Assembly: GCA_964019155.1 (NCBI GenBank)
Contig: OZ025240.1
Coordinates: 78,235,181-78,299,180, forward strand
Origin: Osedax fenrisi
Taxonomy: Eukaryota; Annelida; Polychaeta; Sabellida; Siboglinidae
Length of the DNA stretch: 64,000 bases
Direction: 5' to 3'
This document shows, piece by piece, positions 1-11,775 of the stretch (within the stretch, counting starts at the first letter, position 1; each line of letters starts with the position of its first letter). The position numbers and the translations under genes were made by a program. The notes beneath the pieces are model-generated. The model was not told where the DNA came from. It ran no database searches and saw only the letters and a program-made list of their open reading frames with translations.

Positions 1-365
1 GTTGCTATAATTAAGATATTTTGGTTAGTAGTTATTCAAATTGAATTATTTTTATAATAATTATAAACATTTTATTGATCTACAATATTATGCGCAGTAT
101 TAAGTTTTCTTTTAATTAATAAAGTATTTACAATAATTTAAAAAAAGTAATTATTCAAATATTTTAAAAGTAAAAACAGAATATTACATTTTATCAAATA
201 ACAATTGTAGGATTAAATATTTTTTTAAACAAAATACTTATTCATATTTATCATTAAATTACAAACAGTTCATGTATATATAATTTTTTAATAACTCTTA
301 TATTTACTGAGATACGATAGGGGGTCGGTATTAGGAGGGGGTCGGTAATCGGGGACTTTCCCCTA
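1..365 (+). mobile_element. Family A TA-flanked element, right half (cut by window edge)
   Basis: The sequence from base 1 is nearly colinear with 41675-42000, so this is the right half of the same element. It ends in two copies of the family word (GGGGTCGGTATTAGG near 319-334 and GGGGTCGGTAATCGG near 337-352), followed by the terminal ACTTTCCCC and TA at 364-365. The motif CTGAGATAC precedes the word, as in family B. No coding sequence is visible. The left half lies outside the window. Confidence 0.8.
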
Positions 366-735
366 CATGTTACCTATAATGTTGCCAACATTGTATAATT
401 TGTATAATGGTATATATACACTACCAGTATTATTTTGGTAGTATATATATATATATATAACATTATATATACCTTATATATACCTTATATATGATGTAAT
501 AAATAGGTTGATAATTATTGTAAATAACGTATGTTTATTTTAATTTCCCACATATACCTACTTCCATATCCTTTCCACATATATTGCCCACCCTACCTAA
601 TAACAAACCTACATAATAAACGTAATACCTACGTATTACCTATGTATTATATATGTATTATATATATATGCATTTATTAATATATTTATTATTAATAAAT
701 CAGAAGTGTGAGAAATTTTAAAAATAAATGAAATA
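366..735. other. AT-rich spacer without a gene
   Basis: Mainly TATA-type simple sequence (for example 437-480 and 640-670), with a short run of CCTACC-type words at 555-630. Nothing coding is seen. The far end probably holds the 3' UTR of the minus-strand neuropeptide gene. Confidence 0.5.
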
Positions 736-741
736 TTTATT
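736..741 (-). terminator. Possible polyadenylation signal of the FLamide gene
   Basis: Reads AATAAA on the minus strand about 190 bases past the stop codon at 933-935. The hexamer is common by chance in DNA this AT-rich, so position and strand are the only support. Confidence 0.25.
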
Positions 742-932
742 AACACTCCAATCATAATACGAGTATTTTAGATTTAAATAGCAGACGAGATATATATATA
801 AATAAATATACAAATACTCATAAAATAATAAGTTTAAAGATAGTGTTACCGATGACTTATTATCTTTGGCACATATACACATATTATATGATATCTGTGT
901 TTTGAACGTATAGTTAGTACTTTCGATGTGGC

Positions 933-1439
933 TCAATCATCGTAGTCATAAGCTTGGCTTCGTTTACCTAGGAAGTTCTTTTGAAATGCAGCCCTTTTAC
1001 CCAGGAAATTCTTCGTGTACGCCCTTTTCCCGAGGAAGTTCTTTTGGAAGCCTCGTTTTCCGAGGAAATTTTTCGCCCTCTTACCCAGGAAATTTTTCCG
1101 GTACGCCCTTTTCTCGACCGCGTCGTCGTTTCGCATCACCTGTTGGTAGCCTTCCGTATCGTTATCCAGCTCGTCGTCTAACAACGCTAGGAGAATTCTA
1201 CCCGTATCGTCTCCACGGTTATCGGCCATCTCGACTCGGGCGTCATACGGGCTAGTAGACAGGGCGCTACGCTTACCCAGGAAGTACTTGCGTCTGACCG
1301 GTGGTTTTAGTACGGCTTGACCATAGGCTACGTGTTGACCGTACGGGACCGCTTGACCGTATGGCTGTTCGGCGTGTAGGCACAGAATCAACGCCACTGA
1401 TAGCAGTACTAGAGGAGGGCAGCAGCCGACACTGGTCAT
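933..1439 (-). CDS. FLamide-type neuropeptide precursor
   Basis: Complete 168-residue prohormone. Residues 1-23 form a signal peptide with a hydrophobic core (LVLLSVALILCL) and likely cleavage after HA. Three xxYGQ repeats follow (about 25-41). KYFLGKR at 51-57 yields one peptide, KYFL-amide. An acidic spacer (58-109) ends in KR. Five tandem peptides then follow, each ending NFL-Gly-Lys-Arg: AYRKNFL, AKNFL, GFQKNFL, AYTKNFL and AAFQKNFL. The tail is an acidic SQAYDYDD. In each unit Gly is the amide donor and KR the dibasic cleavage site, so the products are secreted FL-amides that would signal through receptors on other cells. The K-Y/N-FL-amide ending matches FLamide peptides of annelids and other lophotrochozoans (family knowledge). 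The ORF is G+C-richer than its surroundings and unbroken. Start chosen because the signal peptide follows at once. Confidence 0.93.
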   Translation of the reverse strand: MTSVGCCPPLVLLSVALILCLHAEQPYGQAVPYGQHVAYGQAVLKPPVRRKYFLGKRSALSTSPYDARVEMADNRGDDTGRILLALLDDELDNDTEGYQQVMRNDDAVEKRAYRKNFLGKRAKNFLGKRGFQKNFLGKRAYTKNFLGKRAAFQKNFLGKRSQAYDYDD

Positions 1440-1440
1440 T

Positions 1441-1480
1441 CTGTGGGCGAGAGTGGGCGGTTAGGCGAGAGTAGTAGTAG
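1441..1480 (-). other. Candidate 3' splice site just before the FLamide start codon
   Basis: Read on the minus strand, a pyrimidine-rich run (CTACTACTACTCTCGCC, then CGCCCACTCTCGCCCACAG) ends in CACAG at 1445-1441, one base before the ATG. This is a good metazoan acceptor and implies an intron in the 5' leader, with the first exon and promoter further upstream (higher coordinates). The donor was not identified. Confidence 0.5.
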
Positions 1481-1611
1481 GTGATCCAGTAGGCAGTATA
1501 CTGCCTAATTATGAGTTAATTTAATAGGTTGTGTTTAAAAAAATACATTATGTCTAGAGATGTATATTAACCATGCCATATAGATCTAATACACTATAGT
1601 TTATATATATA

Positions 1612-2285
1612 CAGTGAAAGCCGCTTACATCGACATGGTTGTGTAAGCTCCAAAAATGTCGATATAGGCGGATTGTCGATATGAGCGATAAGGGCGTAGC
1701 CCTAATGATGTATAACGAATTAGTTTATTTATAATTAATTTTATGTAATAATATAATATATGCATATAATATAATAACAAAAAAGGTTTAATTACATGTT
1801 TATTAAATAATAAATATGTATTTACTAAAAAGTGTATATATAAACTAAACATATTTTGTAATCGATGATTGTTTAGAGTATTGTATTTTATTTTATGTTA
1901 CCAACCATTCATTTGCCAATAACAATCTTATTTTATAATATAATATAAAAATGTAATAACGTACGCAAAATAACACTAATAAATCATAATTACGATTTAT
2001 ATAAGTTAATAAAAACCATTCAAAGGGAGACCAGATTGATTATATATTTGATTATAAAACAAATTTGTCGATATAAGTGGATTCAATTCCAAATATGACC
2101 TTATAAATATGTCGATAATGCCGAATTATCGATATAAGTGGATTGTCGATGTACGCGGATTAATTTACATGTAAATAGGTGTAAATCCAACAAAAATATC
2201 TCGAAATGTCGATGTAGCCGAATTATCGATGTACGACGATGTACGACGTACATTGTACGTGGCTGTCGAAGTAAGCGGCTTTTTA

Positions 2286-2288
<3 letters not shown>
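1612..2288. mobile_element. Family G TA-flanked MITE (Tigger/pogo-like ends)
   Basis: Terminal inverted repeats are CAGTGAAAGCCGCTTACATC at the left and, read in reverse complement, CAGTAAAAAGCCGCTTACTT at the right. TA lies on both sides (1610-1611 and 2289-2290). Inside, the word TGTCGATATAAGCGGATT and variants occurs at least eight times, at 1655-1700 and 2065-2275. CAGT ends, TA duplication and iterated CGATATAAGCG words resemble non-autonomous Tigger/pogo elements. No transposase is visible. Confidence 0.75.
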
Positions 2289-2325
<37 letters not shown>

Positions 2326-2764
2326 TAATATATATTTATATCAATATACCTATTTATATATCACTATGTATTATATATATAAGATAATATATATATATAT
2401 ATAATCAATAGGTATAATATCAATATGAAAACATATTATATCTAATATCAATACTATAAAAACCCACTAAAACCGATATAAATCCGGTCGTAGTGAGTAT
2501 TATAGGAAGTTATTAGTATAGAGATATACATTACGTAAATTATAATTTATAATATGATAATTATCAATAAAAGATCAGTATACTGATATGTTACAGTATA
2601 CAGTATAATCAAGGACATGGTATCATGTCCTTGGTATAATCAGGGAGTCTCCCCGGTATAATACATTATTTTACTTATATAAATATTATACAATTATTTA
2701 AAATTAATATTTCATATACATATACAACACGTACCACATTGTATACAACGTATACAACACCGGC
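2289..2764. other. (TA)n array and AT-rich spacer
   Basis: A pure TA array covers about 2289-2324, with further TA runs to 2405. From 2600 to 2660 there is a short duplicated inverted phrase (GGACATGG / CATGTCC). No gene is seen. Confidence 0.6.
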
Positions 2765-3190
2765 AAACACGTGCTACGTAATACGTGTTACATCCACGTT
2801 ACATAATACGTGCGGCGGCGACCGGAACCCGAAATCACGGCCGCGCAAAGACAATACAAACAGATCGATAATTCGTATTATCGTTGCATATGAATTATTG
2901 AGGCGCGGAATCAGCGCGCGCGTGCGATACGAGCGTCCATTATTAATGCGTGTGCGGCGCACTTCTGATACTGACACCGCGGTGATGTATGCGTTCAGTG
3001 CTGTACCGGGCGGTGCTGTAGGCGGTGCTGTAGGCGCGCGTACACTCGCACACACTCGGGTAGGCGGTGAAGTTCCGCGTTACTAATAGAATTAGCGGTC
3101 ATAGCGAATACACTAAACACGTGACCGCCGCAACACGTGATAGGCATGCACGTAACATCGGTGTGAGCACGTGACTATCTCTATAGGGAG
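2765..3190. promoter_or_regulatory. G+C-rich block with four CACGTG boxes, candidate promoter region
   Basis: Markedly richer in G+C and CpG than its surroundings. CACGTG occurs at 2768, 3118, 3133 and 3168, mostly extended to CACGTGAC or CACGTGAT (USF/MITF/TFE-type E-box). A triplicated GGCGGTGCTGTA-like phrase lies at 3008-3035. The block is 1.3-1.7 kb upstream of the minus-strand FLamide gene and could hold its promoter and first exon, which is inference. The open frames here (2739-3086 plus, 2774-3055 minus) look like by-products of the base composition. Confidence 0.35.
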
Positions 3191-4611
3191 TGAGGGTAAT
3201 TCTCAACAAATAGCCAGCGGGTATTGTACTATGGAATAGATATATCATATATGATCCTATATATATATATACATGTATACATGTATACACTATATATAGT
3301 ATACATTGTATACCTATACGTTAGAGTAAACACGGTCGTGTTCTTGTATATATATATATATATACGAATCATGTTATTAGGTATGTCAGTTAGATTCAAT
3401 ATTATTATATATATATATATATATATATATACGTACATGTGTATCACGTGACATAACTACTATAGTGATACATAGTATTATAACTCGTGACAACAACAAC
3501 GACCACGATAAGTCATGTGACACAAACATCCGTCAATAAGTAGCTATGGATATATTAGCTTATGTAGGCAGAGAGACAGAGAGGGAGAGAGAGAGATACA
3601 TTAGTCATTTGCATGGTGATCGCTATGCATAGTGTGATAATTATGATTCAATAATGTATTACACGTGTATATATATATATGTGTTTTGTATGTATATGTA
3701 TGCGTGTGTGTGTATGTGTGTGTGATAGTATGTGTGTAGTCGTATTAGTAGTAGTATAATTGACTAATTCACACAAATTCAATTTTAAATAAATTGTTCG
3801 GAAGTGATATGGCGATATCCATAATAAAAATAAAATAATAATGATAATAATAATAAGAATTAATTGTATGGAAATGTGTTAGTGTATTAAAGTGCAGTAG
3901 TTCATAAAGTTAGTTAGTCTAGTTTAAGTATACTTATAAGTATATATGTATATATACTATAAATATATATCTATAGATATATCTATGTAGTTTATTTAGA
4001 ACGTGTTTGAGTGTTTTTTGTTAATTATATAGTGCTGGGGTGTTTATTCCAATGAGATGAGTAGAGAGTTTAATTAATGGTGTTTTAAATGTATATTATG
4101 TGATGATCTCGAGTTATTTCTATTTTTAAATTCAATTGTTGCTTTGATGTATATAGGAAGTTTAGTATGTATTGCAGTATGTATAATATGTAGAGTTTTG
4201 TAAATGTATCTGTGTGTAAAGATAAGCTAGTTTAGTTGTTTAGGTAATATGAGGTATGTGTCTGTGTATGTGTGTATGTGTATATGTATGTGTATGTGTG
4301 TGTGTATGTATGTGTGTGTATGTGTGTGTATGCGTAATTATTAACTTGGGTGTGTGCAGAATAATTTAAATTTCAAAAAGTCCACTCTATTATTTACAAT
4401 TTTTAATGTACATATAATGCTCATATATCAAGTAATGCAGTAATGCTCTTCAGGAATAGGAAACACCCATGGTTATATCCTATCGTCTACATCAGAGGCT
4501 CCCAAGATAAACATTATTTTCCATCCTTCCTCGCACGTACATAGTGGGACCTATTCATGAAGGTTATACTTCTTTAAATTGTACAATTTTCAAGATTCAC
4601 ATTTATACTTT

Positions 4612-4648
<37 letters not shown>

Positions 4649-4759
4649 TTGTATCTATTACAACCTAAGTTGAATGTATTGGATATGATCAGTTATGGGG
4701 GAATTTTTCTGAATTATTATGGAGGATTTGAATTACATATATATATTTATATATTACAC

Positions 4760-4806
<47 letters not shown>

Positions 4807-5142
4807 TTACATACCCCATATATGGGGATTAGAGGGACATTGTCCGACTTATCGGGAGTTGATTGTATATATATATATGTATATGTATATATATATATAA
4901 ATATGATATCTATATATATAGTATATATAGATATCATATTTATATTTATAATAAAACCTAATACTATTATATTTAAATTGTATTATATTTCGAAAAAATT
5001 ACAAATAAATTTACAATGCTACTCGTTTATTAATTATTTATATTAGTGTATTATATTTTTTTTTAATATTATAAATATAAATTTAAATATATAGCGATAA
5101 TACGGGGTAAAGTTGTATCGATAATAGTTCGCCCCTATAAGA

Positions 5143-5181
<39 letters not shown>

Positions 5182-5264
5182 GCGCCTACTATAAGAAAGT
5201 ATTGTAAAATGTTAAAAATGTATTTATAGGTTGGTATTTTTACATACATTTAATATATATATAT
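3191..5264. repeat. Simple-repeat-rich spacer
   Basis: Holds (TA)n at about 3348-3363, 3405-3431, 4616-4646, 4762-4802 and 5143-5179, a GA-rich run at 3569-3596, and TG/TATG runs at 3672-3726 and 4255-4332. A phrase at 4493-4505 (CAGAGGCTCCCAA) resembles the end of a hAT element, but no partner end was found. The short ORFs here translate TA or TG repeats (IYIYIY) and are not genes. Confidence 0.7.
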
Positions 5265-5371
<107 letters not shown>

Positions 5372-5635
5372 AACTGCATTATAAATGTATATAAAATCTA
5401 TAACAGGATATTGCATAGTCTCCTCTAGTACATATATATATATGAAATAAATAAACTATATTTTCTATATATAATAGGTATATACTAATATGATATATAT
5501 TGTAAAAAAAAATATATATATATATTATTTAACAATATTTTATAACAATATGTTATATATATATACATTTTGTTATAACATGGTAATGTATTATTACACA
5601 TGACATATTTAATATTAACTTGTAAATACTAATAA

Positions 5636-7861
5636 CACTGGTCTGCATCATTTTTGTTATTGAGGGTTTCTTAACTGATTATAAGCTACTTTTTGACACT
5701 GAATTCAAATCTGAAAACCATTTTGCTCAAGCAGCTCTAGTTATTTTGTTATTCAACTTTTTATTTTTTTGGAAATATCAGAAATTTCCTAAGGAAAATA
5801 TAGGATTTTATATAAATTATATAGTATTTTAATTCGTTCATACCTATATATTTAGTTATTTTATTATATAAATGTGTTAGTAATATATAAATAGTGTACC
5901 AATGGTACGGGAGATGATTAGGTGTATTCCCCTTAATAAGTTAATTAATATGTAATTACTACATATTCAGAAATATATTGTATATTAATTTACAATAATT
6001 TTCTGACTCTTGAAATTAACATATAAAAATCATTATTTTAAATAAGTCAATAATATCATTACATCATACAACTTTAAATAAGTATAACGTATTTTAAACA
6101 ACATTTACCATGAATAGAAGAACTTGTATTAACAATCCGGATAAGTTTTGTTACATTTATGGTAAGTTAACATTGTTGAATCAGAAGTCAAATATAACGC
6201 CATTTATAAAAAAAAACATACAAGTATTATTTCGGAATGCATTTAGGAGACCGAGACAAATTATTTGCACAGAATATTTGTTGTAAAACCTGTACTGTTA
6301 ACTAACATCGTTGGAACAATAAGAAATTAAAATATTTAAATTTCGGAATACCAATGATATGGAGAGAAGGTCAGAATCATGTATCGGATTGTTATTTTTG
6401 CATGTTAAATATCAATGGTTCATATATAGAATACATATGTATACCTTTTTACTATTTATATAATTTGATATGTATGAATATATATGAAGAATAAAGCACG
6501 TGTTATATATCGTGATATACCTTCAGCTATACGTATATATAAGTACCTAATAATAATGATACTCCGATATCAATACCACCAGATAATCTTGATTCATTAT
6601 CAGAATCAGATGATGAAAATGAAATTAATGATGATTTATCACGGGAATACATTTCCCATGAAAATAAAAGAAAATTTGAACCATTTAATCAACATGATCT
6701 ATGAGTTAGCAAAAGACTAGAATCTGCTCAATTATTTGGGTCTAGCTTAGCAGAACGTCAATGTTATCAAATAAACAACATAATCTTGGTATCGAAGTCA
6801 TGACATTGAGTTTAGGAAGTATTTACTACCAACGGAGAACTTGTATATTGTAACAATATTATTGGATTGGTAGAATGTATGGGTATTGTGTATGCAGATT
6901 CATACTGGAGATTATTTATCGATTCATTAAATAAAAGTCTTAAGGCAGTTTTATTATACAATGGTAATAGAGTCTCTTCAATTCCTGTCGGTTATTCAAT
7001 TAGTATATAAGAAAATTACAATAATATGATTGTACTTCTTGATTCATTAAATTATAATTTTCACAATTGGATGATTTTCGGAAAGTGAAGGTAATATATT
7101 ATAATATTTATTATAATAATTATAATTATTTAAAATGTTTTATTATTTTAATATATACATAGGTAGATCGTCTCCATACTTTTGGGTATGCAATATGGGT
7201 ATACCAAATACCAATGCTTTCTCTGCAAATGGGATACTAGAGCTGACCGAGAACATTATTCAAGACGCATATGGCCAGAATGTAATAATTTACATACTGG
7301 TTCACATAATATAATCTAGAATTCTCTTGTTAATAGAATACTATTCTTTTATTCCTCCATTATACATTTTTTAAGATCCCATCTTGATTATATTCTTATA
7401 GCAGTTGTGGTGATTTTAGCAAAGAACAAATTTCCTTAAGGAAAGTGCTTTCACCAGGATATTACTATAATGAAAGATAGATATCAAGGAAAATGGGATG
7501 TAAATATGCTTTCGGACTACAGTTTGTGTTTAAAAAAGAGACTATATTAATGCAAAACACAAGAGAAAGGCTATAAAACAGTCATTTATATAGTATTTAA
7601 ATAATATTCTATAATATTGATACATATTATTGTTATTTTATATTCCTAATAAATTATATATATCACTTAAATATATTTTTCTTGATAATTTATTTGAAAT
7701 ATTTCTCATATTTGTTGACAAAATAAAAAGTTGAATAAAAAAAGAACTAGAGCTGATTAAACAAAACGGTTTTCAGATTTGAATTCAGTGTTAAAAAGTA
7801 GCTTATAATCAGTTAAGAAACCCTTGATAACAAACAAAAAAAATTCAAATGCAGACCAGTG
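5636..7861 (+). mobile_element. CACTG-ended DNA transposon (CMC/Chapaev-like), inactive
   Basis: Ends are CACTGGTCTGCAT and its reverse complement ATGCAGACCAGTG. The inverted repeats extend about 130 bases and are imperfect (the phrase TTGAATTCAGTGTYAAAAAGT recurs inverted near 5693-5715 and 7775-7800). The 3-bp flank TAA is present on both sides (5633-5635 and 7862-7864). CACTG ends with a short duplication fit the CACTA/Mirage/Chapaev group. The interior carries a broken transposase gene. Confidence 0.8.
6111..7575 (+). pseudogene. Broken transposase of the CACTG-ended element
   Basis: Translation over several frames shows an ordered protein family seen repeatedly in invertebrate genomes as uncharacterised transposon proteins. 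It begins MNRRTCINNPDKFCYIYG. A Cys-rich stretch follows (ICCKTC about 6280, then IPMIWREGQNHVSDCYFC about 6350-6405), then a Ser/Asp/Glu linker (about 6545-6640), VYADSYWRLFIDS (about 6890), SIPVGYSIS (about 6980), and near the end FHQDITIMKDRYQGKWD (about 7450-7500). Frameshifts and stops (for example after ICCKTCTVN and after FNQHDL) make it non-functional. The paired Cys motifs could bind zinc. Assignment to the Chapaev/CMC group rests on the element ends. Confidence 0.75.
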
Positions 7862-7864
7862 TAA

Positions 7865-7891
7865 TAGATCCAATATGTAACCAATTATTAG

Positions 7892-7933
<42 letters not shown>

Positions 7934-8183
7934 CAAACAATGTATATTACATTTTATTTAATAATAATATAAAATGTCATAACATATCAGCGATTACCTC
8001 TGCATCTCTGCCGTGTTGATAAAGTGATAGGCGGGTGTCGTTATATAGAGATGTACTAATGTGGTCGCTATACATAGTGTGTCACTATACAGTTATATTA
8101 ATGTGTGTGGGTGTACGACGTACACTGTACTTGTATACGCGTTTATGCGTGGGTATGTATGTACACGTGTAAAATGTGTTTAT

Positions 8184-8230
<47 letters not shown>

Positions 8231-8399
8231 ATTATAATATTATTTGTTTACGTATATGCATGACTGTATTGATATAACGAAATTAATTAGATATTCAAAC
8301 ATGTATATATAAATATAAATATATATAGACATATGTACATTTGCTTACACACATCTAAATATCGTCTGCATTAACTGATTACACGGTGATGCTGTGTTT
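7865..8399. other. AT-rich spacer
   Basis: Has (TA)n at about 7897-7930 and 8187-8231 and a GT-rich phrase at 8100-8170 with CACGTG at 8164. No gene is seen. Confidence 0.6.
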
Positions 8400-8620
8400 T
8401 TGCTCGCTTTGTTGACATTCATTGTACTACGTGTCACGTGGTGGGCCCAACGTCATATCAAAGTGCGCATGCGACAACAAACGTAGCGTAGATCACGTGC
8501 TTTTTATACGACACGCGTCATTTCAGATCGATGTCACGTGGTACGATCGATCAGTCGCAAAGATCATCAAAGGCCCGCCGATCAATTAGCGGTCATACTA
8601 AATGTCGATAGAGTGAGATA
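8400..8620. promoter_or_regulatory. CpG-containing island with three CACGTG boxes
   Basis: CACGTG lies at 8435, 8494 and 8535, each preceded by T (TCACGTG). TGCGCATGCGA at 8464-8474 is one base from the NRF1 palindrome. ATTAGCGGTCATA at 8586-8598 repeats a phrase of the 2765-3190 block (near 3090). No convincing ORF follows on either strand within 1 kb, so the target gene is unknown. Confidence 0.3.
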
Positions 8621-9369
8621 TCGCGAGATATCATGCGTTAGAAACCCGCAGATAGGCACCTATACCTATAGGCAAACATAGTCATGGGTAGCTAGTATAC
8701 TAACATGATGTAACATAACGACACTAACATAATGATGTAACGTGGGTAGGTTATGCAATATCTATAGGAAATACATACCCTACCCTCGTTATATCACTGC
8801 GGTAAATTATAGCTCCGCTTTCATGTTTTATGTGTTTTTAGTTGCTATATCTTAATCTAAAATATATGATTAATATGCATAATGAATGAAGGTTATAGGT
8901 TTATCATTTACGAAATAATCTTATAGGAATATATATACATAGAATATTAATATCCTAATAAATTGATATACACATATTTTATAGATGTATTTTACAATAA
9001 ATACATTATTATACTAAATTGATATGTGTTTCTTATCACGTACAGGTTATTTTTCATATTGTGTTGTCCTTTGATGTAAATAATAATATATATATATATA
9101 CATTCTATATAAAATAATAAAATACAATTATTATAATATATAATATTTGTACATGCATGTATTTATGAGTAATAGTTTAAGTAAATAAATAATAACTGAT
9201 ATAAACATATACTAGAGTATTAACTATTATATATCGGAAGCCTTCCGGTAAGACAACTATATATTAACTCGTAGAATACTATGAATATTAACTGACCTTG
9301 ATAGCTTACTAAATATATCAAAATATAATAACTCTATATAAAATATAATAATAATAACATGTATAGTAT
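8621..9369. other. AT-rich spacer without a recognisable gene
   Basis: Only AT-rich unique sequence and short TA runs (9088-9103) are seen. Confidence 0.5.
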
Positions 9370-9605
9370 ACATTGTATACATGTATGCCGATGATATCCA
9401 ATAACACATCTAGGTGTCTGAAGGACCTAATATACTTTAAATAACACCGCATACACTAGAAACCAGCTGAAATCGCTAGTATAATAACTGAACTACAACT
9501 ACATACATGTATAGGTATACAACATGGTATGAAGTATACTTCAACAACAAATACTTACAATTTAATAAACTGAAAATGGAATATATTTGCTTCGTAATGT
9601 GCAGT
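9370..9605 (+). pseudogene. L2/CR1-like LINE reverse transcriptase remnant
   Basis: TATGCCGATGATATCCAA (9383-9400) encodes YADDIQ, the reverse transcriptase catalytic box, and is identical to the start of the box at 29881. About 130 bases on, a frame reads FNNKYLQFNKLKME, the conserved stretch that follows the box in this LINE group. The piece is cut by the hAT element at 9626. Confidence 0.6.
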
Positions 9606-9767
9606 GTACATCGTATATATATATACAGGGCCGGCTTAAGCATACTATGGGCCACGGGCAAAAAAAACGTATGGGCCCCATAAGAATTTCATAACATATT
9701 AAATGAGCCATTTTAGAAGTACCTAACTAATATGATATTATCCATAACTCTTGCATTTATTTATATA

Positions 9768-9770
<3 letters not shown>

Positions 9771-9842
<72 letters not shown>
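9771..9842. repeat. (TA)n microsatellite inside the hAT element
   Basis: About 72 bases of pure TA. Confidence 0.95.
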
Positions 9843-9846
<4 letters not shown>

Positions 9847-10129
9847 GATGTATTATTATATTATGCGTGATAAAATTATGTAAAAATATTTATAATCTTA
9901 AACAATTTTGTTTTTTTTCATATATATTTACATGTATCGTGTGAAGAAGACCCACTTTAATATGCATATAATATATAGGGGGGTCTCCTTCACGCTATGG
10001 ATGTAAATAGATATTACGGTACCCACTTAAAATCATTGCAATGTAATATTTTATAATTTATAAATTAATTAATAAAATGATATAAGTAGGTTAAATGATA
10101 TAATTAGTTAACATGATATTATTACATAT

Positions 10130-11775
10130 TTATTTTACTCGATTTCCTCTTCTAAATCAGTATTATTTATTCAGTATAAATTTAATTAATTAGCTTTGAT
10201 TCTAAATATAATGTTACAGACTTGAAAATATTTATTGTGGTAGATAATATCATAGACAATTATTTATAAGTTTAAGTTTAGAGAAGCTTCTCTCTCAAGT
10301 GTAATTATTTACCATTAAATATATTAGGATGAATATGTCTACAATTGGATATATCTAGTCCATCATATATATATTAATATTTGTATAGTCCTTTCCTTTG
10401 AGGTGTATATCAAAATGGTATAATATATGTTTAATACTGAATTATCTTATATCCTACTAATCATCTTAATTGCTAATATCAGATAATATAATAACCTATA
10501 TATACATATTATTTATTAAAGTAATAACAACATGATTATCTTTTTTAGTATTTCCTATATACTTATATGTATATATCAATTAAATTGTCAAATATTGTTA
10601 GAAAATAGTCATTTTTAACTTCGTATATGATGTAAATTCACTAATTTAAATATATGTTATCATTATATTAATTATTTTGTAATTTGTTTGTATCCTCTAA
10701 TCAACTCCTCATAATCATTTATTTTCTCGCATATATATTAAGAGAATGCATACATATTTTTTATTACCGCTTTTATCTCAATTTAACCTAATTGCAATAC
10801 TTTTCTGATCGACTTTAGTCTACAAAATAATTAGCTCCACGGTTTTCATAATATTGAAGTCTCGAATTCTTGCATATTATTGAATAAATACGTTGACTTT
10901 GGTAATGTAATTTACCTAATATCTTAACATATATAATATCATATATAACTTATGTAATTTTGGGAAATCCATGAGATACTGTTCTAATAAAATCTGCTTG
11001 TGATGACCATATTATATTCGATAATACTTTTAATAAAACATATTATATTCTTCTTTAAGGGGACGCGATACCATTGATTTTTTCGAGAAAAAAATTGAAT
11101 TTCAAATTTTTTTGTAATGTAAAATTATAACCTATTTCAAATATGATCTTTAAAATGATGTTTAAATTATGTTCATTACATTATTAATTTTGTTTATATT
11201 ATATTATTTGTACCTGTATAATCATATTGTTTATATTCATATATTATATTTGTCAAAATTAAAAAATATTTATTTAAAAAATTTTAATTAGCATTTTAAT
11301 TGGAAAATTAACATTTTTTATCAGATATTTCAATTATTTTTTTTAGAAACGTATAACATAAAGATGTGTAAACATCAATAAATGTTAACATATAATATAA
11401 AAATATGGAATATTATTAATAGATTAAAATAAAAAAAAAAAAAAAGTGAATATTTTTTGAGTTAATAGATTTCTAAAAATAGCATTTTTCGTATCTTTTA
11501 CATGTAAACCAAACGATGGTATCGCGTCCCCTTAATATAGAGGTTAATATATTCTTTATTTAGTTTGGCTAAATAAATTATATATAATTTGGATGAAAAG
11601 ATTCAATGGAATTTTGCCCAACCAGATTTAAGGAATGCACAGCGCAGATAGGGGGATCCATATTGACAATGGACTGGTATATTATATCCTTCGATGGTAT
11701 ATTGAATCTTCCAGACATATATGTCTTCCAGCAATATATTGCTGGATTTTTCATAACGTTGAGCTATATACTCTA
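10130..11775 (-). pseudogene. hAT transposase remnant
   Basis: Read on the minus strand from about 11757 to 11585, one frame gives an unbroken stretch containing TYMSGRFNI, then IVNMDPPICAVHSLNLVG (about 11675-11625). Its CAxHSLNLVG motif is the hallmark of hAT transposases of the zinc finger MYM-type 1-like group. A stop follows at FHPNYI. Further along the minus strand, DLEEEIE and a stop near 10130-10160 may be the C-terminus. The middle is unreadable and is also split by the 473-bp MITE at 11059-11531. Not functional. Confidence 0.65.
11059..11531. mobile_element. Nested piggyBac-like MITE
   Basis: Perfect 16-bp inverted ends, GGGGACGCGATACCAT and ATGGTATCGCGTCCCC, with TTAA on both sides (11055-11058 and 11532-11535). 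TTAA duplication is the mark of piggyBac-type insertion. It is 473 bp long, AT-rich inside, and has no ORF. It inserted into the hAT element, so it is the younger of the two. Confidence 0.88.

Noticed and set aside
926..1255. Plus-strand ORFs over the FLamide gene
   Set aside because: Shadows of the minus-strand precursor repeats.
2739..3086. Two opposite ORFs (115 and 93 codons) in the CpG-rich block
   Set aside because: No domain, Arg/Ala/Thr-rich by composition, and open on both strands at once as expected from high G+C.
4493..4560. hAT-like end CAGAGGCTCCCAA
   Set aside because: No matching opposite end or duplication found, so kept only as a note in the spacer entry.
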